From the NCBI RefSeq assembly GCF_014196535.1, contig NZ_JACIDU010000006.1, positions 1-64,000 on the forward strand: 64,000 nucleotides of DNA, read 5' to 3'. The DNA comes from Allorhizobium borbori. Lineage in GTDB: Bacteria > Pseudomonadota > Alphaproteobacteria > Rhizobiales > Rhizobiaceae. The first letter of the stretch is position 1. Each line of letters begins with the position of its first letter. The notes beneath the pieces are model-generated. The model saw nothing but the letters and a program-made list of their open reading frames with translations, had not been told where the DNA came from and did no database searches. Shown piece by piece: positions 44,608-52,971 of the stretch. The position numbers and the translations under genes are program-made.

Positions 44608-45369
44608 TCACCGCACGAAATGGATGTGCGGCTTCGCATGATAGGGGGAGGGCGACACATGCGCTTCCACGGAAAAGACGTCCCTCAGCAACTCGCGGGT
44701 CAGCACGTCTTCAGGCGTGCCCGATGCGACGACTTTCCCCGCCTGCAGAACGAGCAGCCGATCGCAGAACATTGCCGCATGGTTCAGATCATGCAACGCA
44801 ATGATGCTGGTGACGCCAAGGGTCGAAACGAGCCGCAGGAGGCCAATCTGGTGATGAACGTCGAGATGGTTGGTCGGTTCGTCGAGGATGAGTTCCTTCG
44901 GTGATTGCGCAAGCGCGCGGGCCAGGTGGGCGCGCTGCTTTTCCCCACCCGACAAGCTCTGCCAGGTGTCGTTCCGCTTCGCGGTCAGTTCCGTCCGGTC
45001 GAGCGCACTGTTGACGGCAGCATCGTCGACGCTGGTCCAGCCGGAAAACATCGATCGATGCGGGAAACGGCCAAGCTTGACGACATCCACAACCTTGAGA
45101 TTTGCGTTGGTGGTGGCGTGCTGCTCGATGAATGCCACGCGCTGTGCAATCGCGCGCCGGCGGATCGTGCCGATGTCTTGGCCATCGAGCGTGATCCGTC
45201 CCGCAAGGGGCCGTTTCAGTCCCGCCAGAAGCCGGAGCAGGGAGGTCTTGCCCGAGCCATTCGGCCCGAGCAGTCCCAGAATTTCTCCGGGCCTGGCGAT
45301 GAGCGAGACATCATCGACGATTGTCTTCGAACCGATCTTCCAGACCAGATTTTCAGCCCTGATGCTCAT
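44608..45369 (-). CDS. Metal/siderophore ABC transporter ATP-binding protein (FecE type)
   Basis: 253 residues with Walker A LLGPNGSGKTSLLRLLAGL, signature SLSGGEKQRAHLARALAQ, Walker B ELILDEPTNHLD and switch histidine IIALHDLNHA. This is the FecE/BtuD group for iron complexes, heme or cobalamin. It overlaps the permease gene by 4 bases. The last codons run directly into the DMT gene. Confidence 0.9.
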   Translation of the reverse strand: MSIRAENLVWKIGSKTIVDDVSLIARPGEILGLLGPNGSGKTSLLRLLAGLKRPLAGRITLDGQDIGTIRRRAIAQRVAFIEQHATTNANLKVVDVVKLGRFPHRSMFSGWTSVDDAAVNSALDRTELTAKRNDTWQSLSGGEKQRAHLARALAQSPKELILDEPTNHLDVHHQIGLLRLVSTLGVTSIIALHDLNHAAMFCDRLLVLQAGKVVASGTPEDVLTRELLRDVFSVEAHVSPSPYHAKPHIHFVR

Positions 45370-46424
45370 GACGCCCGCTGGAGCTTGTAGAGAATGATGG
45401 AGAAGAAGGGCACGCCCACCAGTGCGGTGACGACGCCAATCGGCAATACCTGCTGTGGGATGAGCGTGCGCGAGGCGATATCCGCCAGAACCATGAACAC
45501 CGCACCGGTAACCGCACAGGCTGGCAGAAGTCTCGCATGAAGGGGTCCGACCACGAAGCGGGCGGCATGCGGAACGACAAGTCCGACGAAGCCGATCGTG
45601 CCGACCATGCTGACGATGGTGGCGGTCATGATGGCCGTCAGGGCGAAGAGAATGATCCGCGTTCGGCCGACGTCAATTCCGAGGGAGGACGCGGCTTCGT
45701 CACCGAAGGCGAAGGCGTCAAGCACACGGGAATAGAAGATGCAGACGATCAGCCCCAGGCCGACGACCATGGAAACCAGCGCAAATTCGGGCCAGCGAAC
45801 ACCGCCGAAGCTGCCGAGCAGCCAGAACATCACGTCGCGCGCCTGCTGGGCATTGCCGGACGTCGTGACGATATAGGAGGTCGCCGCATTGAAGAGCTGC
45901 GATGTCGCAACCCCCGCCAGGATCGTTCTGTCTGCCCCGCCGCGCGCACCGTTGGACAGAAGCGCCACGAACAGAAATGCCGCGAATGCCCCGGCGAAAG
46001 CGCCTGCCGAAAGCGAGATGGCGCCCGCGCCAATGCCCAGGATGACGACCGCGACCGCGCCGGTGGAGGCGCCTGCGGAAATGCCCAGCACGTAAGGTTC
46101 TGCCAGGGGATTGCGCAGCAGCGCCTGCATGATCGCGCCGCATAGCGCCAGGCCCGCACCGCAGAACACCGCGACCAGCGCCCGGCTCAGCCGGTACTCC
46201 CAGATCACGGTCTCATGGATCGGGTTGAGCTGGATCGCCGTCCAGCCCAGTCTGTTCGTGATGGCCGAATAGGTGGTCGACAAGGGGATCGGCATGTCAC
46301 CGATCCCCACGCTGATGCCGACGACCAGCGCTATGGCAACGAGCGAGCACAGGGTAACCGTCAGGACGGCCCCGATGTGTCGCGATTGCCTGCCCGACGA
46401 ACTGCGGATGGTGTCGGTTGTCAC
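45366..46424 (-). CDS. Metal/siderophore ABC transporter permease (FecCD family)
   Basis: About 352 residues from GTG 46424, whose last two bases overlap the binding-protein stop (GTGA). Ten expected helices: VLTVTLCSLVAIALVVGISV, LVAVFCGAGLALCGAIMQAL with RNPLAEPYVLGISAGAS, then VGTIGFVGLVVPHAARFVVG. A FecCD-type permease, the core of iron-siderophore, heme and cobalamin importers. The start is placed by the overlap rather than by a separate ribosome site. Confidence 0.9.
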   Translation of the reverse strand: MTTDTIRSSSGRQSRHIGAVLTVTLCSLVAIALVVGISVGIGDMPIPLSTTYSAITNRLGWTAIQLNPIHETVIWEYRLSRALVAVFCGAGLALCGAIMQALLRNPLAEPYVLGISAGASTGAVAVVILGIGAGAISLSAGAFAGAFAAFLFVALLSNGARGGADRTILAGVATSQLFNAATSYIVTTSGNAQQARDVMFWLLGSFGGVRWPEFALVSMVVGLGLIVCIFYSRVLDAFAFGDEAASSLGIDVGRTRIILFALTAIMTATIVSMVGTIGFVGLVVPHAARFVVGPLHARLLPACAVTGAVFMVLADIASRTLIPQQVLPIGVVTALVGVPFFSIILYKLQRAS

Positions 46425-47440
46425 TTCAGACCAAGCGTTTTCAGTTGTTGGGCGATCTGTTCTGCGCCGTAGATCGTGCGCACGGTCGGGTTCATGGCCT
46501 GGCCGTCCATGACCACGATTGCCTTGTTCTTGACCGCCGGCATCTGGCTCGTGCCGGGATCGGTCGTCAGGAACTTGATCTTGGCTTCCGACTTGTCCAG
46601 ATCCCATCGGTTGCGATCAACCTGCGCGACGACGATGACATCGGGATTGCTGGCGATGATGCTTTCCCATCCAAGGGCGGGAGAATCGGCCTCGGTGGTG
46701 ATGGCGTTCGTTCCGCCAAGGACATCGGCGATGAAACCGGAGGCGCTGTTCTTGCCGCCCAAATAGGCATCGGCAGACGGCGAGGGGCTGGAGAACCAGA
46801 AGACGTAGGACAGCTTCTTTCCGTCCTTCGGTGCATCGGCGCGTAGCGCGGCCTCTCGCTTCTTCAGGTCGGCGATCAACGCGTCGCCGCGGTCACGAAC
46901 GTCAAAGATCTGCGCGAGTTCGTCGATCTCCTGGTAAAGGGTATCCATATTCCAGAGCTTCGAGCGATCACCATAGCCGGACTTGTCCGTGCGGACGCCC
47001 TCAGCGACGCATGTGCTCGGCGAGATGTAGCTCGGCACGCCGACCTTTTCAAAGTCCTCGCGCTTGGCGACCTTGCTTGACGGGCCAAGCAGGCTGGGCA
47101 GGGCGGCTGCCACGAAATCCGGCGTTTGCGCCAGAATGGCTTCGAAGGTCGGGAACTCGACCGTCAGAACCTTGACCTTCGCATTGGCTTCGGCGAGTTG
47201 CGGAAGAACCTTGTTCGGCCAGAAGGCGGTGCCCACCATCCTGTCTTCAAGACCGAGCAGCAGCATGATTTCCGCGCTGTTCTGGCCAAGTCCGACGGCG
47301 CGCTCCGGTGCCTTGCTGAAGGTCACCTTCGTGCCGCAGTTCTCGATTGTCAGCGGATAAGAGGTGGAAGCTGCAAAAGCCGGTGTGGCGAGCATGCCCA
47401 TAATCGCGCAAATACCCGCACCTGCAAACACCCTGTTCAT
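46421..47440 (-). CDS. Metal/siderophore ABC transporter binding protein
   Basis: About 339 residues. Signal peptide MNRVFAGAGICAIMGMLATP AFA; an ATG four codons upstream at 47452 is an equally possible start. The helical-backbone class III fold is recognisable: YPLTIENCGTKVTFSKAPER AVGLGQNSAEIMLLLGLEDR, DFVAAALPSLLG and WESIIASNPDVIVVAQVD. Its ligand is not evident: iron complex, heme, cobalamin or other metals are possible. It is the first gene of the importer, behind a long AT-rich palindrome. Confidence 0.88.
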   Translation of the reverse strand: MNRVFAGAGICAIMGMLATPAFAASTSYPLTIENCGTKVTFSKAPERAVGLGQNSAEIMLLLGLEDRMVGTAFWPNKVLPQLAEANAKVKVLTVEFPTFEAILAQTPDFVAAALPSLLGPSSKVAKREDFEKVGVPSYISPSTCVAEGVRTDKSGYGDRSKLWNMDTLYQEIDELAQIFDVRDRGDALIADLKKREAALRADAPKDGKKLSYVFWFSSPSPSADAYLGGKNSASGFIADVLGGTNAITTEADSPALGWESIIASNPDVIVVAQVDRNRWDLDKSEAKIKFLTTDPGTSQMPAVKNKAIVVMDGQAMNPTVRTIYGAEQIAQQLKTLGLK

Positions 47441-47498
47441 CGTCTCGCTCATCCTTGTTTCCGGTCGCGACCAAATATGAGCATCCAGTAATCACGAG

Positions 47499-47530
47499 AG
47501 ATGAGAAAAACAATAGTCTTTTTCTCATCT
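47499..47530. promoter_or_regulatory. Long palindrome before the metal-type ABC operon
   Basis: Perfect 12-bp arms AGATGAGAAAAA (47499-47510) and TTTTTCTCATCT (47519-47530) with an 8-base spacer, 47 bases before the binding-protein start. Could be a metalloregulator operator or a terminator for the upstream GATase gene; AT-rich arms favour an operator. Confidence 0.5.
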
Positions 47531-47576
47531 TTTTCGAGGGTGATTTCAGACAGGCGTCCTTGGCCCCGGGAATGGT

Positions 47577-48257
47577 TCAGCGCGGGCGGGCGAGGAAGGC
47601 GCCGATTTCCTGGCTGAAATCCTGCGTGGAGAGCGGTTGCGTGACCTTGCGGGCGGCCTGATAGACCGGTTCCGGTAGGATCCTGCGCTGGGTTTCCGTC
47701 AGTTCCTCGAAGAAGGTCGGCGTAAATTCCGGGTGCGGCTGGTAGGAGAGACCCCAGTCACCGTAGCGCAGCACGGCAATCCGGCAATTGTCGCTCTCGC
47801 CCAGCACTTGCGCCGAAGGCGGCGGCGTGATGACCTGATCCTGATGGAAGGCAAGGGCGGTCTGAACCGCGCCGGTATCGAAGCGGGTGTAGGTGCGGGT
47901 GCCGACCGTCCAGCCACCTTCGAACTTCTCGACCGTACCGCCCATTGCCTTGGCCATGACCTGATGGCCGAAGCAGATGCCGACCATCGGCACCTTGGCG
48001 GCATGTGCATCGCGAATGAAGCCTTCCAGCCGGCGAATCCAGTCGAGTTCCTCGTAAACACCATGCTTGGAGCCCGTCACCATCCAGCCGTCGGCGTCCG
48101 ACACGCTCTCGGGAAACTGGCCGTCGACCACGGTGTAATAGCGGAAGGTGAAATCGAAATCGCCGAGCAGGGCGGCGAACATGTCGGCGTAGTTGCCATG
48201 GTCGGGAAGAAGCTGATCCGGCGTGTGGCCGGTGATCAGAATGCCAATCGTCTTCAT
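47577..48257 (-). CDS. Class I glutamine amidotransferase
   Basis: 226 residues, intact catalytic triad: C95 in MVGICFGHQVMAKAMGG, H175 and E177 in SYQPHPEF. The N-terminal MKTIGILITGHTPDQLLPDH and LLGDFDFTFRYYTVVDGQF are typical of stand-alone GATases related to those acting on gamma-glutamyl compounds. It follows the GABA-type aminotransferase by 110 bases in the same direction, and a polyamine importer is near, so hydrolysis of gamma-glutamyl-GABA (PuuD-like role) is plausible but not shown. A deleted relic lies at 36.6 kb. Confidence 0.87.
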   Translation of the reverse strand: MKTIGILITGHTPDQLLPDHGNYADMFAALLGDFDFTFRYYTVVDGQFPESVSDADGWMVTGSKHGVYEELDWIRRLEGFIRDAHAAKVPMVGICFGHQVMAKAMGGTVEKFEGGWTVGTRTYTRFDTGAVQTALAFHQDQVITPPPSAQVLGESDNCRIAVLRYGDWGLSYQPHPEFTPTFFEELTETQRRILPEPVYQAARKVTQPLSTQDFSQEIGAFLARPR

Positions 48258-48367
48258 GCGTCTTTCCTTGCGGGTTCCTGAAATCCTTCGCGGCCTCCCG
48301 AACGGATCGCACGGCCGGACCGCTTTCCCGTCAAGGAAAGGATCCGGCCGTGCGCTCGGCTTTCCGG

Positions 48368-49660
48368 TTAGGCCGCTTTCGCCAGTGCGGCTTCCAGCGA
48401 TTGCTCGATGATATCGAGCGCTTCGTCAAGCTGTTCGAACGGAATGGTGAGCGGCGGCAACAGCCGGATGACGTTATAGCGGGTGCCGCAGGAGAGCAGA
48501 ATAAGTCCGCGTGCTTCGGCTTCGGCCACCACGGCCTTGGTCAGATCCGGGTTGGCGGCCGACGCATCGTCCGGCATGACCAGTTCGAAGGCGTTCATGG
48601 CGCCAAGGCCACGCACATCGCCGATCACTGAAATACCCTGGCGCTTGGCCAGTTCGGACAGGCGCCCACGGATGATCTCGCCGATCTTTTCCGCGCGGGC
48701 GCAAAGCCCTTCCTTTTCCACCACGTCCAGAACGGCGTGGGAGGCGGCCACCGAAAGCGGATTGCCGGCATAGGTGCCGCCCAGACCGCCGGGAATGGGG
48801 GCATCGACGATTTCGGCGCGGCCGGTGACAGCCGAGAGCGGGAAACCGCCGGCCAGACCCTTGGCCATGGTGATGAGGTCGGGAACGACGCCGTAATGCT
48901 CGACGCCGTACATCCTGCCGGTGCGGGCAATGCCGGCCTGAATTTCATCGACGATCATGACGATGCCATGGCGGTCGCAAAGGGCGCGGATGGCGGCGAG
49001 GAAGCCGTAAGGCGCGATGTTGAAGCCGCCTTCGCCCTGCACGGGTTCAATGATGATGGCCGCCACCCGTTCCGGATCGACCGAGCTTGCAAACAGCCGG
49101 TTGAGGTCGGCCAGCGCATCGTCGGCGGTCACACCGGTCATGGCATTGGGGAAGGGGGCGTGCACCACTTCCGGCGGCATGGCGCCAAAGCCCTTCTTGT
49201 AGGGCGAGACCTTGCCGGTCAGCGCCATGCCGAGCAGCGTGCGGCCGTGGAACGCACCGGAGAAGGACACGATGCCCGAACGGCCGGTATAGGCGCGCGC
49301 CATCTTGATGGCGTTTTCAACGGCTTCCGCACCCGTGGTGACGAGAACGGTCTTCTTGGCGAAATCGCCGGGTGTCATCGCGTTCAGCCGTTCGGCCAGG
49401 CGGATATAGCCCTCATAGGGAGCGACGTGGAAACAGGTGTGCGTGAAGGCCTGGGCCTGTTCGGCGACAGCCGCCATCACCGCCGGGTGGCGATGGCCGG
49501 TGTTGTTGACGGCGATACCGGCGGCGAAGTCGAGAAAACGCCGGCCTTCGGCGTCCCACAATTCGGCATTTTCGGCCCGAACGGCATAGATTTCGCGCGT
49601 GGAAACGCCGCGGGCGATGGCGTCTGCCTTGCGGGCGGACATGGACTGGCTGATGGTCAT
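48368..49660 (-). CDS. gabT: 4-aminobutyrate aminotransferase
   Basis: 430 residues from the ATG at 49660 with GAGGGG eight bases upstream. Class III aminotransferase: FAAGIAVNNTGHRHPAVMAA, TTGAEAVENAIKMARAYTGR, the aspartate of MIVDEIQAGIARTGRMYG, and the PLP lysine in TMAKGLAGGFPLSAV. Converts GABA to succinate semialdehyde with 2-oxoglutarate. Placed beside the GATase and polyamine transporter it completes a polyamine/GABA use region; 5-aminovalerate is another possible substrate. Confidence 0.9.
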   Translation of the reverse strand: MTISQSMSARKADAIARGVSTREIYAVRAENAELWDAEGRRFLDFAAGIAVNNTGHRHPAVMAAVAEQAQAFTHTCFHVAPYEGYIRLAERLNAMTPGDFAKKTVLVTTGAEAVENAIKMARAYTGRSGIVSFSGAFHGRTLLGMALTGKVSPYKKGFGAMPPEVVHAPFPNAMTGVTADDALADLNRLFASSVDPERVAAIIIEPVQGEGGFNIAPYGFLAAIRALCDRHGIVMIVDEIQAGIARTGRMYGVEHYGVVPDLITMAKGLAGGFPLSAVTGRAEIVDAPIPGGLGGTYAGNPLSVAASHAVLDVVEKEGLCARAEKIGEIIRGRLSELAKRQGISVIGDVRGLGAMNAFELVMPDDASAANPDLTKAVVAEAEARGLILLSCGTRYNVIRLLPPLTIPFEQLDEALDIIEQSLEAALAKAA

Positions 49661-49700
49661 TGGAGAACCCCTCATTATCTTGCGCATAAAACATTACATA

Positions 49701-49716
49701 GCTCATTATTTTGAGC
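49701..49716. promoter_or_regulatory. Candidate operator between gabT and the XRE-cupin gene
   Basis: GCTCA-TTATTT-TGAGC inverted repeat in the divergent space. The part TATTTTGAGC (49707-49716) recurs at 50556-50565 before the polyamine importer, suggesting one regulator, probably the XRE-cupin protein. Confidence 0.5.
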
Positions 49717-49786
49717 AACAGGTTTTTGCGATTGATAGCGAAGCGCTCGGCAATTACTATCCAGTCCGTGCAGTGGAGATTTGAGC

Positions 49787-50365
49787 ATGGATGATTTTGA
49801 CGTGGGCGGCCGGCTGAAGGAAATGCGTTTGACTGCAGGGCTTTCCCAGCGCGATCTGGCCAAGGCTTCGGGGGTGCCGCACGGGCAGATTTCCATGATC
49901 GAGACCAACAAGAGCAGTCCTTCCGTGGCTTCTCTGCGCAAGATCCTTGGCGGCATGAGCGTAACCATGTCGGAATTTTTTGAGCCGGATCGAACCTCTA
50001 CCAATGCGGTATTCTTCAAGCCGCAGGATCTGCGGGATTTGACGACGCGGCTTTACAGCATGCGGGAAGATACGGTCGGGCGCATCAGTCTGGTGCAGGT
50101 GGGCGACGCCCGCGCCCACAACCTGCAAATCCTGCACGAGCGCTATGAACCGGGCGCGGATACCGGCGAGGCGATGATCGAGCACCCCTCCAGCGAAGGC
50201 GGGATTGTCATTGCCGGCGAGATCGAAGTGACGGTCGGCCAGCAGGTCGCGGTCCTCAAGGCGGGCGATGCCTATCTTTTCAATTCCGCCGAACCGCATC
50301 GCTTTCGCAACACCTCGGACCGCGAGGCCATCGTCGTTTCCGCCTGCACGCCGCCCTATCTTTGA
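49787..50365 (+). CDS. XRE-family regulator with cupin domain (PuuR-like)
   Basis: 192 residues from the ATG at 49787 with GGAG eight bases upstream. N-terminal HTH: GGRLKEMRLTAGLSQRDLAK ASGVPHGQISMIETNKSSP; C-terminal cupin: HERYEPGADTGEAMIEHPSS EGGIVIAGEIEVTVGQQV and YLFNSAEPHRFRNTSDREAI. Same build as PuuR, the putrescine-utilisation repressor. It diverges from gabT and precedes the polyamine importer, and probably controls both. Confidence 0.88.
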   Translation: MDDFDVGGRLKEMRLTAGLSQRDLAKASGVPHGQISMIETNKSSPSVASLRKILGGMSVTMSEFFEPDRTSTNAVFFKPQDLRDLTTRLYSMREDTVGRISLVQVGDARAHNLQILHERYEPGADTGEAMIEHPSSEGGIVIAGEIEVTVGQQVAVLKAGDAYLFNSAEPHRFRNTSDREAIVVSACTPPYL

Positions 50366-50445
50366 CGTTTGTCAGATGCGCGCGGCACGTTGTCGTTCTC
50401 ACTGTTTCCGTTTCCCTGAAACGTCGTGCTGAGATCCTGCGGAAA

Positions 50446-50465
50446 GCGATGCGAATTCGCATCGC
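50446..50465. promoter_or_regulatory. Perfect 20-bp palindrome before the polyamine importer
   Basis: GCGATGCGAA and its exact reverse complement abut, about 190 bases before the binding-protein gene, with GCGATGC again at 50473. Too symmetrical to be chance; an operator or a hairpin ending the XRE-cupin transcript. Confidence 0.5.
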
Positions 50466-50555
50466 CTGAGGAGCGATGCAGATTTGCTGTTTTCCAAGCG
50501 GCTGAAAAATAATGGAAATTTTCGCGCATGGGGCTGGCACGGCGCTTGCTACGTA

Positions 50556-50565
50556 TATTTTGAGC
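50556..50565. promoter_or_regulatory. Second copy of TATTTTGAGC before the polyamine importer
   Basis: Exact 10-base match to 49707-49716, here followed by GCTC so that GAGCGCTC is palindromic, about 90 bases before the binding-protein start. Confidence 0.4.
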
Positions 50566-50653
50566 GCTCGACTGCTGCACAAAGCGAGCGCCTGCAGCCG
50601 TCACAAGAAGCGGCCGGTCGATACGGAATTCCGAAAACCAGAAAGGGAACAAA

Positions 50654-51718
50654 ATGAAGAAAGCTTACGGTCGAGGCCGCACGTTACTGCCTCTTGTCTC
50701 CGCCCTCTCCATCGCGGCGCCCTCGTTCGCCAGCGCCGGCGAACTGAACATCCTGACCTGGGAAGGTTATGCCGATCCCTCCTTCATCGAGAAGTTCGAG
50801 AAGGCGTCGAGCTGCAAGACGACGTCGACCTATGTCGGCTCCAATGACGATTTCGCGCCGAAGCTGGCAGCCGGCGGCGGCGTCTACGACATTATCGTTC
50901 CCTCCATCGATACGATCGGCCTGATGCGCCAGGCCGGCTTTGTCGAGCCCATCGACACCAAGAAGATCGAAGGCTTTTCGGACGTTTATCCGGAATTCAC
51001 CAAGGCCAACGATGTGGTGGCCGAGGGCGAAACCTGGTCCGTGCCGCTGGTCTGGGGCTCCATTTCGCTGATGTACCGCGCCGACAAGGTTGCCCCGAAG
51101 CCCGATTCCATCGGCGTTCTCTTCGACAAGAAATATGCCGGCAAGATCGCCATGTGGGACGACAAGTCCTCGATCTACTGGGCGGCCCGCCTGCTTGGCT
51201 TCGAAAACGTCTACGACCTCACGGACGAACAGCTTGAAACCGTCAAGGCCAAGCTCATCGAGCAGAAGCCGCTGATCCGCAAATACTGGGCGACCGCCGG
51301 CGAGCTGACCGAGCTTTACGCCAATCAGGAAGTCTGGCTTTCCAACACCTGGACGGGCCTTCAGAGCAAGGAAGTCAATGCGCTGAAGAAGGGCTTCGAG
51401 GTCGTGGAATTCACGCCGAAGGAAAAGGCCGAGGGCTGGATGGACTCCATGCAGCTCGTCAAGGGCAGCGCGAACACGGATTGCGCCTACAAGTTCTTCT
51501 CCTTCATGCTGAGCGCGGAAGGCCAGTGCGGCATTGTCGGTTCGTCCGGCTATTTCCCGGTCAACCCGAAGGTTGTTTCCGGCTGCCTGAAGGGTGAGGA
51601 AGCCGAAGCCAAGAAGGTCAACAATATCGAGTTCGTGAAGAGCCTTGTCATGTGGCAGATGCCTGCCCGTCTCGACAAGTATCTCGAGGTCTGGAACGCC
51701 GTGAAGGCCGCGCCGTAA
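50654..51718 (+). CDS. potF: Spermidine/putrescine-type ABC transporter binding protein
   Basis: 354 residues. Signal peptide MKKAYGRGRTLLPLVSALSI AAPSFASA, then ELNILTWEGYADPSFIEKFE, the usual start of PotD/PotF-like mature proteins, and VVAEGETWSVPLVWGSISLM YR. Binds putrescine, spermidine or a related polyamine; GABA-type ligands are known in relatives. First gene of the complete importer, followed by a stem-loop and then ATPase and two permeases. Confidence 0.9.
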   Translation: MKKAYGRGRTLLPLVSALSIAAPSFASAGELNILTWEGYADPSFIEKFEKASSCKTTSTYVGSNDDFAPKLAAGGGVYDIIVPSIDTIGLMRQAGFVEPIDTKKIEGFSDVYPEFTKANDVVAEGETWSVPLVWGSISLMYRADKVAPKPDSIGVLFDKKYAGKIAMWDDKSSIYWAARLLGFENVYDLTDEQLETVKAKLIEQKPLIRKYWATAGELTELYANQEVWLSNTWTGLQSKEVNALKKGFEVVEFTPKEKAEGWMDSMQLVKGSANTDCAYKFFSFMLSAEGQCGIVGSSGYFPVNPKVVSGCLKGEEAEAKKVNNIEFVKSLVMWQMPARLDKYLEVWNAVKAAP

Positions 51719-51741
51719 GGCGCAATCCCGACACGGCCCCG

Positions 51742-51769
51742 TCGCCGCCGGTTCTTCCCCCGGCGGCGA
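51742..51769 (+). other. Stem-loop between the binding-protein and ATPase genes
   Basis: TCGCCGCCGG (51742-51751) pairs with CCGGCGGCGA (51760-51769), 10 bp perfect with an 8-base loop, followed by TTTCC. Likely partial terminator or mRNA-stabilising hairpin. Confidence 0.6.
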
Positions 51770-51855
51770 TTTCCGCTGTCTGGCGTGCTTTTGCCGGAAC
51801 CGAAGCGCGTTCCGCCAGCCCCAGACAAGACGACTGACCAGCCAAGGAACTCACG

Positions 51856-52971
51856 ATGGCGTTGCAACCGATCGTAACCCTGGAGAATGTGGCGAAGGCC
51901 TACGGCACCTTCACCGCGCTCCACAATATCAACCTCGAAATCGGCGCGGGCGAGTTCGTTACCCTGCTCGGTCCCTCCGGATGCGGCAAGACGACGACGC
52001 TGCGCCTGATCGGCGGTTTCGAGACCGCCGATTCCGGCCGCATCACGCTGGCCGGTGCTGATGTCACGCAACAACCGCCCTACCGGCGCGATATCAACAC
52101 CGTGTTTCAGGATTACGCGCTGTTTCCGCATATGACGGTGGCGGAGAATGTTGCCTACGGGCTGACGGTGCGCGCCAACCGCAAGCCGCCGGAAGAGCGC
52201 GCCCGCCGGGTTCGCGAGGCGCTTTCGCTTGTCGGTCTGGCCGACAAGGCGGACCGCATGCCGCAGCAACTCTCCGGTGGCCAGCGCCAGCGCATCGCCA
52301 TGGCGCGCGCACTTGCCCGCGAGCCCAAGGTTCTTTTGCTCGATGAGCCGCTCTCCGCGCTTGACGTGAAGCTGCGCGAGGCCATGCAGGTGGAACTGAA
52401 GCACCTGCACCAGAAGCTTGGCATTACCTTCCTCATGGTCACGCATGACCAGCAGGAAGCGCTGGTCCTCTCCAACCGCATCGCGGTCATGAAGGGCGGG
52501 CACATCGCCCAGATCGGTTCGCCCTCCGAGCTTTACGACCGGCCGGCAACGCCTTACGTCGCGGATTTCATCGGCGCGGCCAATCTGGTGCCGGCCACTT
52601 TCCTCGGTTCCGAAGGCGGTTTTGCCCGCATTCGCCTGCCCGATGGGGCGATGCTTTCGGGCGTTGCCGTCGGCAGCGGCGAAAAGCTGAGGGAAGGGCA
52701 GGCGGCGCTGATTGCCATTCGCCCCGAGCGGTTGCGCATCGGCGAAAGCCGTCACGGCCTGCCGCTCACCGCCACGGTCGTCGATCAGCTTTTCCACGGT
52801 GGCCGCTTCCAGCTCGAACTGAGGTTCGACCAGGTGGAAACGCCCGTCTTCATCGACGTTCACCGTTCAAGCGTCGCCGATGATGGCGCCGTGCCGCAGC
52901 CGGGCAGCCGGGTGCCGCTTTCGGTGGCCGCGCCCGATGTCATGGTCTATGCAGCGGAGGCGGCGGCATGA
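51856..52971 (+). CDS. potG: Polyamine-type ABC transporter ATP-binding protein
   Basis: 371 residues. Walker A LLGPSGCGKTTTLRLIGGF, Q-loop VFQDYALFPHMTV, signature [19 protein letters not shown], Walker B VLLLDEPLSALDVKLREAMQ, H-loop LMVTHDQQEALVLS, then a TOBE-type end. PotA/PotG family. It overlaps the next permease gene by 4 bases (ATGA). The typical length of 370-380 residues fits. Confidence 0.93.
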   Translation: MALQPIVTLENVAKAYGTFTALHNINLEIGAGEFVTLLGPSGCGKTTTLRLIGGFETADSGRITLAGADVTQQPPYRRDINTVFQDYALFPHMTVAENVAYGLTVRANRKPPEERARRVREALSLVGLADKADRMPQQLSGGQRQRIAMARALAREPKVLLLDEPLSALDVKLREAMQVELKHLHQKLGITFLMVTHDQQEALVLSNRIAVMKGGHIAQIGSPSELYDRPATPYVADFIGAANLVPATFLGSEGGFARIRLPDGAMLSGVAVGSGEKLREGQAALIAIRPERLRIGESRHGLPLTATVVDQLFHGGRFQLELRFDQVETPVFIDVHRSSVADDGAVPQPGSRVPLSVAAPDVMVYAAEAAA

